DNA from: an uncultured Verrucomicrobiota bacterium
GTDB taxonomy: Bacteria > Verrucomicrobiota > Verrucomicrobiae > Opitutales > Opitutaceae
Direction of reading: 5' to 3'
NCBI GenBank assembly: GCA_946481225.1
Contig: CAMLNJ010000135.1
Span: forward strand, 1-7,494
Length of the DNA: 7,494 nucleotides
Positions 1-5,752 of this stretch are shown one piece after another (positions within the stretch are counted from its first letter, which is position 1; each line of letters starts with the position of its first letter). A model generated the notes under the pieces. That model was not told the DNA's origin. It did no database searches and saw only the letters and a program-made list of their open reading frames with translations. Made by a program: the position numbers and the translations under genes.

Positions 1-1246
1 CCACGGTCATGGCAGCGCCGGAGTTGGTGTTGGTGAAGGTGCGCGGGCCGGTGGCGCCGGTGTTGTTGAAGCGCAGGGTCCAGACGGTGGGGTTGCTCAC
101 GGCGACGTCGGTGACGACATCGACGTTCTGCGTGGCGGTGCCCGCGGTGGTCGCGGTGCTGGGCGTGTAGGAGGCGTCGGGGAGGCCGACGATATTTCCG
201 CCGGCGGCGTTGGTGGCGTTTGTCGCCCAGCTGGTCTTGTCGACCACGAGGTTGGCGATGTTGCCGCTGACGGGCGTGAGGATGCCGTTCGCGTGGTTAA
301 GAGAATTGGTGACGATGCCGTTGGTGGCGTCCTGCGCGCCGGAGGGAAGCTCGAAGCTGACGAGGGAGGACTTGTTGTTCTCGTTGGCCGCGCCGGCGGC
401 GAGGCCGATGGCGCCGACGTTGATCAGCATCTTGCCGCCGACGCCGGGCTGGAGCGCGATGCGGTTGAAGCCGGCGGAGAGGCCGAGCGCGCCGACCGCC
501 TGGGTGTTGTCCGTGGCGTCTTTGCCTTTGAGCACGAGCGCGCCGCCGGAGAGGCGCAGTTCCTGGGCTGCGGCGAGCGTGAGGCCGTTGTAGAGGATGT
601 TCGAGACCGGGGACCCGGCGGCGGAAAAATCGAGCACGAGCGTGCCGCCGCCTTGGTGGGTGCTGGGCGTCATGCCGACGCCGTTGGGGAAGTTGCCGAC
701 GCCGGTGCGCCCGGCGTAGGTGTGCGCGCCCGAAAGGGTGAGGGTTTTTGCGCCGATCTTGATGAGGTCGAAGTTGCCGGAGCTGCCGACCGGGCCGCTG
801 ATCGCGACGTCGCCGAAGGCGGTGTTCACGCTCCGACCGGCGGTGAGGGCGAGCGGCAGGGCAAGCGTCTGGAGGCTGGTGCTGTTGTTCTCGATGTTGC
901 CGCCGAGACTGGCGGAGGACCCGCCGAGGACGAAGGCGCCCGCGCCGCTCGCGAAGCTGACGCCGTTAAGGGTGAAGTCGGAAAGGTCGTTGGTGGACGC
1001 GAGATTCGTGGTCCCGCCGAAAGTGAGCGCGACGGGCGAGGTGGGGACGGTGTCGTTGTCCCAATTGGCGGCCGTGCTCCAGTTGCCGTCCGCGCCGCCG
1101 CCGTCCCAGACGTTGGCGGCGGAGGCTTCGAGAGCGGCGACGAGCCCGAGGACGCAGGCGGCCGAGGTGAGCCAGCGGCGGCGGGCCGGAATAGACGAGA
1201 TCGGAGCCTGAGGAAGGAAGGCGGAGCGGCGGCGGGGGGTATGCAT
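1..1246 (-). CDS. Autotransporter-associated beta-strand repeat protein, N-terminal part (runs off the left edge)
   Basis: The reverse strand is open from ATG at 1246 to the window edge, giving 415 codons with no stop. The start has no Shine-Dalgarno; an in-frame GTG at 1288 is a less likely alternative. Residues 1-24 form a long basic n-region with arginine triplets at 5-7 and 22-24. A hydrophobic stretch (about 25-43) follows, ending in ASA, a good signal peptidase site. Mature residues begin with the typical NVWDGGGADGNWSTAANW opening of secreted verrucomicrobial and planctomycete repeat proteins. Residues 161-183 (LIKIGAKTLTLSGAHTYAGR and on) match the autotransporter-associated beta-strand repeat (PATR/TIGR02601). 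Residues 200-415 are Gly/Ala/Asn/Thr-rich beta-helix-like sequence starting GGTLVLDFS, a recurrent module in these proteins. The role is probably a secreted or surface beta-helical fibre (inferred). The C-terminus, which would show a beta-barrel, PEP-CTERM or other anchor, lies outside. It is separated from the upstream LamG gene by 204 bases, so it probably has its own promoter. Confidence 0.86.
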   Translation of the reverse strand, partial: MHTPRRRSAFLPQAPISSIPARRRWLTSAACVLGLVAALEASAANVWDGGGADGNWSTAANWDNDTVPTSPVALTFGGTTNLASTNDLSDFTLNGVSFASGAGAFVLGGSSASLGGNIENNSTSLQTLALPLALTAGRSVNTAFGDVAISGPVGSSGNFDLIKIGAKTLTLSGAHTYAGRTGVGNFPNGVGMTPSTHQGGGTLVLDFSAAGSPVSNILYNGLTLAAAQELRLSGGALVLKGKDATDNTQAVGALGLSAGFNRIALQPGVGGKMLINVGAIGLAAGAANENNKSSLVSFELPSGAQDATNGIVTNSLNHANGILTPVSGNIANLVVDKTSWATNATNAAGGNIVGLPDASYTPSTATTAGTATQNVDVVTDVAVSNPTVWTLRFNNTGATGPRTFTNTNSGAAMTV

Positions 1247-1450
1247 GATGAAACGAGAAGAGGATCGCGGGGGCGAAGGGGCTTTCACGGAACGGAAAGC
1301 CGGGCCCGGGCTGGGAAGCTGGAACGGGGCGGGACGCGCACCAAGATCGCGGGCCCGGAGGCGGCCGGCAATGGAGCGACAAGATTCACTGGTAACGGGG
1401 CTCGGAGGCCGCGGCGGACGCGGGCCGTCCCCGGCGTGATCGGGCGCGGG
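1247..1450 (-). other. Intergenic region upstream of the beta-strand-repeat gene
   Basis: This 204-base gap separates the stop codon of the LamG gene from the start of the beta-strand-repeat gene. I see no small gene with a credible start, no tRNA and no hairpin followed by a T-run. It holds the 13-base motif described separately (1385-1397) and a 10-base GC palindrome at 1300-1309. No convincing sigma-70 -35/-10 pair is visible. The leader just before the ATG at 1246 is pyrimidine-rich (CCTCTTCTCGTTTCATC). Confidence 0.6.
1385..1397 (-). promoter_or_regulatory. Candidate operator, copy 2 of shared motif
   Basis: The reverse strand reads CGTTACCAGTGAA. It differs by one base from CGTTAACAGTGAA at 4647-4659, upstream of the secreted operon. 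It ends about 138 bases before the beta-strand-repeat ATG, in non-coding DNA and in the same orientation relative to the downstream gene as the other copy. A transcription factor site is inferred from position and similarity only; which protein would bind is unknown. Confidence 0.4.
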
Positions 1451-2233
1451 TTACCGAAGGGGGATGGGGGCGTTGGCGAGATCGGCCCGGCGGATCTGCT
1501 CGAGCTCGTCGCGGATGAGCTCGCGGTCGAAGAAACGGACATTGTCCATGCGCCCCGAGAGCGGGCGGTCGAGCCCCTTGGCGGTGTTGCCGATCGTCTC
1601 GGGGAAGCGGGCCAGATCGGTGCGCGGCAGCGAGGGCCTGGCCGGCGCGGGACGGGTCATCGTGCGCATGAAAGCCACGGCGGCATGCGGCGTGCCTTGA
1701 TGGACGGTGAGGGCGTTGCTGGCCTGGTTCCACGAGAAGGCGGCGAAGATCCAACGCTGTTTCACACGCCATGACGCGAGCGGACCGTCGAGCCCGGGGT
1801 TAAACGCGTAGTAACGCGGCTGCTCGAGCTGGTTCTCTACGCGGACCTCGAAGCCGCGCTCGTTCAACAAGAACGCCACGCCCGCCGTGCTGAGCGGCAC
1901 CTGGAGCTCGGGGCCCTGTTCTTCGAGGTAATACCAAAAGGTGCAGGTGAACGACGAGAGACTGTTCGGCGCGATGGGCGCGGTGGCGAGGACGGCCGGG
2001 CCGTCCTTCTCCTGCTCGCCGCTGTTGGGGACGCCCAAATACGCCAGGTCCTCGAGCTTCCCCGAAACGCCGGTGCCGGGTCCGCCCAGCTTCGCGCCGT
2101 TGCGGTATTGGACGCGTTCGTGGACGCCGTTGAAGGTCTCCTCGAAGAGGGGGCGAAAGGGAATCTGGGCGCGTAGCGCGGAAGCGGCGAGCAAGACGCC
2201 GAGAAGGGGTAGGAGCGGGCGGTGGACTTTCAT
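1451..2233 (-). CDS. Secreted LamG-like (concanavalin A-like jelly-roll) protein
   Basis: A 260-residue protein with a clear Sec signal peptide: basic MKVHR, a hydrophobic LLPLLGVLLAAS core, and likely cleavage after ALRA (residue 22). The rest is one domain resembling the LamG/concanavalin A-like fold (LamG_3 type). It has a strand at about 92-103 (LSSFTCTFWYYLE), RWIFAAFSWNQASNALTV at 160-177, and the diagnostic closing segment GRMDNVRFFDRELIRDELEQ (227-246), where the fold usually has a 'hDnVRIYnRaLs-eEI' pattern. No catalytic motif is visible and the chain ends soon after the domain, so it is probably a single-domain glycan-binding, adhesive or accessory protein, periplasmic or extracellular. 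It starts 8 bases after the stop of the large secreted gene with no Shine-Dalgarno of its own, so translational coupling in a two-gene operon is likely. Its ligand is unknown. Confidence 0.85.
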   Translation of the reverse strand: MKVHRPLLPLLGVLLAASALRAQIPFRPLFEETFNGVHERVQYRNGAKLGGPGTGVSGKLEDLAYLGVPNSGEQEKDGPAVLATAPIAPNSLSSFTCTFWYYLEEQGPELQVPLSTAGVAFLLNERGFEVRVENQLEQPRYYAFNPGLDGPLASWRVKQRWIFAAFSWNQASNALTVHQGTPHAAVAFMRTMTRPAPARPSLPRTDLARFPETIGNTAKGLDRPLSGRMDNVRFFDRELIRDELEQIRRADLANAPIPLR

Positions 2234-2241
2234 GGCAGGGA

Positions 2242-4581
2242 TTAGCGGGGTGAAAGGCGGCGAAAAATCACGGTGGCGCGCGGGGCCACCTGGCGTTCTC
2301 CGGAAGCGACGGGCGCGCCGGAGCCGGGCTTCGTCAGCTCGTCGGCGCCGACGAATTCGGCGGGGATCGCGAAGGCGGCGGGTTTCGCCGCGGAGCAGTT
2401 CATCGCGATCAGGTAGTCGCCGTAGCGCAGGAGATAGAAATCGCCCTTGCCGGCGTAGACGCTCTCCGCGCCGGGCTTGAACTCCACGCCCGACGGCGGC
2501 GCGGCGATGGGCAACGGTTCGCCGGCGTGCGCCGAGGGCGGCAGGGAGCCGGCGGGATACTTCAAATGGGCGCCGCCGTTCCCGAATCCGAAGACGAGGT
2601 GGGACGGGCGATGATAATCCTCGCCGAGCGGGGTGAAGCGAACCTCCTCGCGAACGATCGCCTGCCGCTCATAGGCGGGCGTGAGGTGGTGAACGGCGGC
2701 GAGGGAGTTCACGGCGTTGCGCGCCCGCCAGTAAAGCGAAGCGTAGAGGATCTCGTCGCCGTGCTTGAGCGCGACGACGCCGTCCTCCTCGTCGGTGAAG
2801 ACATAGTCCGGGGCGCCGAGGCTCATCGGCATACGCGCGGAAGACGCGGGCAAGGCCGAGATGAACGCGTAGGCCTCGGGCGCGCGCAGGCTGCCATGCA
2901 TGATGCGCAGACTGTTGTTCTCCGCCAGCACATCACGGAGCGAGGAGAAGAACTGGTTGTCCGCGATCATCTGCCGCGCGTAGGCGAGCAGAAGCGGATC
3001 GCGCGTCGCGTAGGCGGCATCGAGCGCGGAGCCGTCGCGATTGGGCTTCTGCGCGTAGGTCACGATGCCGGGATACTTGTTGTCGCGCCAGCCGACGAAG
3101 GTCTCCATGCGCATGGCGCGAAACCCCTCGTCGTCCACCGCCGCATGGCGAAACGCGGAGCGCGCGAGGGTGATCTTCACCAGTTGCGCGCGGATGCGCG
3201 GATCGCCTTCGGCGTCGAAGGCGGGGCGCGTGGCGTCATAGATGCGCGTGACCCAGTCGACGACCTCGCCGTAGCTGCCCACGTAGCCGAGCTCGCGCGT
3301 AAGACCGCGGGCGGTGAGTTGATAATAATCATCCCCCACCGGCTTCGCCGAGCCGCCCTCCGGCAGGTCGCTGCCGAGCCACGGCTGGAGGCCCACCGCC
3401 TCGTAGAGGTAACGTCGCGCCTGCGGCTCCGGCCAGGCGCGCTCGGGCGCGACCACCTCGAGACCGCGGTTCGCCAGATAGATGCCGTAGAGATCCTTGA
3501 TCATCGTCTGGTTCGTGTAGAGGCGACGGCTGCGCGCGTTCCACTCGCGGCTCGCGAGAAACAGCTCGGCGAGCAGCTTGCGCCGCGAGACGCCGTCGCT
3601 CGATCCCGCGACCGGGCGATCAAGCTGCGGGGCGAGAGGCGCCGCCAGCCAGTGGAGCGTCGCGCCAACGGGGCCCGCGCCGAACCAGCCGGGATTGAGC
3701 GTCGCGGGGTCCTCCGTCGCCAGCTTCGGATCGGTCCGCCACGCGAGAGCGAAGGCGTCGAGCGACTCGACGACACGGCGGATCACCTCCGGGTTGCGGT
3801 AGGCGTTCGTCCACTTCACATGCCATGCCTCGGCGAGGAACAGCATCTGCATCTGGTTGAGCGGACGTGAATCGGCGAGACGGGCGTCGATCTCGCGGTT
3901 CGCGCGTTCCTTGAAGCCCTCGAGAATCTCGATGCCCGGAGCAGTGCGCACGCGATCCGCCGGCGCCGCCCCTTGCACCTCGTCGGCCGTCGGCTCGAAG
4001 GCCGGCTCGACATGGGTGTAGACGCGATACAGCCCGCGGCTCGGCTCGACCATGGGCTTCTGGAATTTTTCAAAGCTGTTTCCGTAGGCCCAGATCGGAC
4101 CGGTGGAACGGATCTCGCAGTCGATCTCGTCGCGCCCTCGCGTCAGCGCCTCGGGCAAAGGCGTGGTCCGATAAAAGAAACGTCCCGGCGACTGCGGCTC
4201 GAGCGCGCCCGGCTCCAACAGATCGATATCGCCGAGGTGCAGGTAGCCGATCATGCGTCCCTCGATCACGAGGAAGAGCCGGCTCGGTGAAACGTCGTCG
4301 CCCGAAAAGCGGACCGTTAAATAATTGGCCGCGCGCGGATCGACCTTCAGGCGAAAGCGCATCCGCCCGCCTCGCCAATCCTCGATCACCGGAGGCAACA
4401 GGCGCCGCATCGGCTCGCCGAGGAGGCCCGGGCCGCCTCCCACGCCCTCGGCGTCGGCGGAAAAAGCATGGGCCTGCTCCGACTCGGGAACACCGAGTTT
4501 GAGCGTGTCCAAAGCCTCGAAGGCGCAAAGACGCGCGGCCACGAGCAGGCAGGCCAGGAGAGAAGCGGGGCGCAAACGCAT
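2242..4581 (-). CDS. Large secreted protein, putative alpha-helical-toroid polysaccharide-degrading enzyme (family not recognised)
   Basis: A 779-residue protein from ATG 4581. An in-frame GTG at 4593 is possible, but the ATG places the basic MRLRP directly before the hydrophobic signal peptide core (ASLLACLLVAARLCA). Apparent layout: beta-rich N-terminal part (about 40-190, e.g. RMRFRLKVDP, YLTVRFSGDD), a long helical middle (about 220-575), and a beta-rich C-terminal part (about 590-779, ending RATVIFRRLSPR). This order is that of toroid polysaccharide lyases such as PL8. Local features recalling PL8 active sites are YTNQTMI (356-362), GDDYYQL (416-422) and GYVGSYGEVVDW (432-443), but the PL8 histidine is not obvious. 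Other strong blocks are VGWRDNKYPG (496-505), NNSLRIMHGSLR (555-566) and EEDGVVALKHGDEILYASLYW (598-618). I believe similar proteins exist in Verrucomicrobia as uncharacterised secreted proteins (recollection, not checked). It is the first gene of an operon with the LamG gene. Secretion and the open frame are firm; enzymatic function is inference. Confidence 0.9.
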   Translation of the reverse strand: MRLRPASLLACLLVAARLCAFEALDTLKLGVPESEQAHAFSADAEGVGGGPGLLGEPMRRLLPPVIEDWRGGRMRFRLKVDPRAANYLTVRFSGDDVSPSRLFLVIEGRMIGYLHLGDIDLLEPGALEPQSPGRFFYRTTPLPEALTRGRDEIDCEIRSTGPIWAYGNSFEKFQKPMVEPSRGLYRVYTHVEPAFEPTADEVQGAAPADRVRTAPGIEILEGFKERANREIDARLADSRPLNQMQMLFLAEAWHVKWTNAYRNPEVIRRVVESLDAFALAWRTDPKLATEDPATLNPGWFGAGPVGATLHWLAAPLAPQLDRPVAGSSDGVSRRKLLAELFLASREWNARSRRLYTNQTMIKDLYGIYLANRGLEVVAPERAWPEPQARRYLYEAVGLQPWLGSDLPEGGSAKPVGDDYYQLTARGLTRELGYVGSYGEVVDWVTRIYDATRPAFDAEGDPRIRAQLVKITLARSAFRHAAVDDEGFRAMRMETFVGWRDNKYPGIVTYAQKPNRDGSALDAAYATRDPLLLAYARQMIADNQFFSSLRDVLAENNSLRIMHGSLRAPEAYAFISALPASSARMPMSLGAPDYVFTDEEDGVVALKHGDEILYASLYWRARNAVNSLAAVHHLTPAYERQAIVREEVRFTPLGEDYHRPSHLVFGFGNGGAHLKYPAGSLPPSAHAGEPLPIAAPPSGVEFKPGAESVYAGKGDFYLLRYGDYLIAMNCSAAKPAAFAIPAEFVGADELTKPGSGAPVASGERQVAPRATVIFRRLSPR

Positions 4582-4622
4582 AGGGGGAAGCACGCGAAGG
4601 CGCTGTCTTCGTCCTCCCGCCG

Positions 4623-4659
4623 GTTAACGGCAAAGAGCCCTTACATTTCACTGTTAACG
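4623..4659 (-). promoter_or_regulatory. Candidate operator: two CGTTAAC direct repeats, one inside the shared motif
   Basis: On the reverse strand CGTTAAC occurs at 4653-4659 and again at 4623-4629, 30 bases apart, about three helical turns. That spacing would put both on one face of the DNA. The upstream copy extends into CGTTAACAGTGAA (4647-4659), which recurs with one mismatch at 1385-1397 ahead of the beta-strand-repeat gene. The pair lies about 40-80 bases before the ATG at 4581. A direct-repeat arrangement suits AraC-type regulators, while the palindromic GTTAAC core would also suit a LacI-type dimer. Binding is inferred. Confidence 0.45.
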
Positions 4660-4718
4660 ACAATCGCCAAATCCCTTCCCGGCGAGCGTGCGCGTCCCGG
4701 CGCACGGCCCGCCAATCC

Positions 4719-4740
4719 ACGGGCGGAGGGACCCGCCCGT
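4719..4740 (-). terminator. GC-rich hairpin just downstream of the AraC gene
   Basis: ACGGGCGG (4719-4726) and CCGCCCGT (4733-4740) form a perfect 8-base-pair stem around a 6-base loop, about 40 bases after the AraC stop codon. The stem is strong but no T-run follows on the reverse strand, so it is not a canonical intrinsic terminator. It may slow polymerase, protect the 3' end, or assist a Rho-dependent stop. It could also arise by chance in GC-rich DNA. Confidence 0.35.
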
Positions 4741-4781
4741 CCACCTCGGGCTCCGGAACGGCCTCTGCAATCCGGCCCGCT

Positions 4782-5684
4782 CTAACTCTTCACCACCGCC
4801 CGATAGGCGCGCGGGGAGGTGCCGGTGATCTTGCGGAAGCAGCGCGAAAAATAAAACGCGTCCGACCAGCCCAGCGCCTCGGCCACCTCCACCACCCGCA
4901 GTTCCGTCGTGTCGAGAAGCTGGCAGGCGCGCTGGATCTTCAGGCGAAGGAAATGATCCTTCGGCGGGTAGCCCGTCTGCCGGCGAAACAGGTCGCTGTA
5001 ATGAGGCACCGAAAGCCCCGCCGCCCGCGCCAGCTCCGCCAGGTCCGGGTTCTCCGCGAGATGGGCGCGCATCCAAGCCTCGCTCGCCCGCACCGCCTCC
5101 GCCGCGCTCGACGGCCTCGCCGCGCGCCGCGCCGCGTCCAACCCGGTTAACACGACGCGCAGCCGCGCGGACGCCGCGAGCAGGTTGGCCCGCGTGTAGC
5201 CGGCGGCCAGCGTCTCGGTGATGTCGCCCAGATCCAGCGCCCCGCCCGCCCGCGCCGGCACGTTGAGGCACGCCGCGTCGCCCTCCGCGCCGAGCAGAGC
5301 GGCAAACGCCCCCGCAGACCTGCCTTGAAAATGCACCCACTGGATCGTCCACGGATCGTCCGGGTCCGCGCCGTAGGCATGGGCCCTTCCGGCGGGGATG
5401 AGCAACCAGTTCCCGGCCCGCAGTTCCTGCCGGCTTTCCGTGCGGACCCAGCCCGCTCCGCCCAGGACCCGGATAAGCACGCACTCGCCCAATCCGCGCT
5501 CGCGTTCGACAAGATGCCCCGGCGCCCGGGGAAAGAAACCCGCCGCGACGGGAAACAGGTCGGCCAGCAGCGCGTCCTTGCGCATGCCGCCCACGATGGG
5601 ACCGGGCAGGACGACCAGATGCTGGCCGGAGAAGCCCTCGCGACGTGTCGCCCCGGAGGAGCCTTTGGCCGCTTCGTTGCTCAT
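4782..5684 (-). CDS. AraC-family transcriptional regulator with N-terminal cupin sensor domain
   Basis: A 300-residue protein from ATG 5684, the usual AraC-family length. Upstream in-frame starts exist at 5717 (ATG) and 5726 (TTG). I chose 5684 because GGA lies 7 bases before it and because it leaves 68 rather than 35 bases to the divergent gene. The N-terminal ligand-binding cupin is seen at about 70-125, with ELRAGNWLLIPAGRAHAYGA followed by WTIQWVHFQG, the pattern of AraC_binding sensors. The DNA-binding domain fills about 205-296. Helix-turn-helix 1 is around DLAELARAAGLSVPHYSDLF (214-233). Helix-turn-helix 2 carries the family signature in GWSDAFYFSRCFRKITGTSP (272-291). It is cytoplasmic and probably an activator responding to a sugar or oligosaccharide, typical of this architecture (known for the family; the ligand here is unknown). 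It is divergent from the DUF5107 gene, its most likely target. The secreted operon, 200 bases downstream on the same strand, is a second candidate. Confidence 0.95.
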   Translation of the reverse strand: MSNEAAKGSSGATRREGFSGQHLVVLPGPIVGGMRKDALLADLFPVAAGFFPRAPGHLVERERGLGECVLIRVLGGAGWVRTESRQELRAGNWLLIPAGRAHAYGADPDDPWTIQWVHFQGRSAGAFAALLGAEGDAACLNVPARAGGALDLGDITETLAAGYTRANLLAASARLRVVLTGLDAARRAARPSSAAEAVRASEAWMRAHLAENPDLAELARAAGLSVPHYSDLFRRQTGYPPKDHFLRLKIQRACQLLDTTELRVVEVAEALGWSDAFYFSRCFRKITGTSPRAYRAVVKS

Positions 5685-5752
5685 AAGATCGTCCAGCTCT
5701 ATCCCGTTTCGGTCCATTCCGGGCAACCCCGTTTTCTGCCAGACTCCGTCCC
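5685..5752. promoter_or_regulatory. Short divergent promoter region between the AraC and DUF5107 genes
   Basis: Only 68 bases separate the two chosen start codons, so both promoters and any operator must sit here or overlap the coding ends. CCCGTTT occurs twice as a direct repeat (5703-5709 and 5728-5734), 25 bases apart, which is a possible AraC half-site pair. No clear -35/-10 pair or Shine-Dalgarno is visible for the plus-strand gene, whose leader ends in pyrimidine-rich GACTCCGTCCC. The shared motif seen before the secreted genes is absent. Confidence 0.4.

Larger units (their letters stand above)
4582..4781 (-). promoter_or_regulatory. Promoter/leader region of the secreted operon, downstream of the AraC gene
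   Basis: This 200-base non-coding gap lies between the AraC stop and the ATG of the large secreted gene. From the AraC end it holds a GC hairpin (4719-4740), then a locally AT-richer block (about 4620-4675) that contrasts with its surroundings and contains two GTTAAC hexamers. The AT-rich block is the likely promoter. TTAACA (reverse strand, within the motif) resembles a -35 box, but no good -10 stands 16-18 bases after it, so I do not mark a promoter precisely. A GGGAGGA lies near 4613-4619 but is about 30 bases before the ATG, too far to act as its Shine-Dalgarno. Confidence 0.5.

Noticed and set aside
1298..1312. GC palindrome CCGGGCCCGG upstream of the beta-strand-repeat gene
   Set aside because: Short, self-complementary without a loop, and expected by chance in DNA this GC-rich.
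1391..1455. Inverted repeat GGTAAC ... GTTACC around the end of the LamG gene
   Set aside because: The arms are only 6 bases with about 53 bases between them, and one arm overlaps the LamG stop codon; too weak for a terminator or operator.
293..1774. Long plus-strand open frame (493 codons) opposite the beta-strand-repeat and LamG genes
   Set aside because: It is antisense to two genes with clear signal peptides and domain matches. Its translation is low-complexity Gly/Ala/Arg/Glu sequence, typical of the shadow frame of GC-rich coding DNA.
2527..3870. Plus-strand open frame (447 codons) opposite the large secreted gene
   Set aside because: It lies entirely antisense to the 779-residue protein and has an Arg/Ala/Glu-rich composition with no recognisable domain.
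4525..4581. Possible lipoprotein signal on the large secreted protein (Cys at residue 19)
   Set aside because: The residues before the cysteine (A-R-L) do not fit a lipobox; an ordinary signal peptidase I signal is more likely.
5145..5151. Another GTTAAC hexamer inside the AraC gene
   Set aside because: It lacks the CAGTGAA extension and sits in coding sequence, so it is probably chance.
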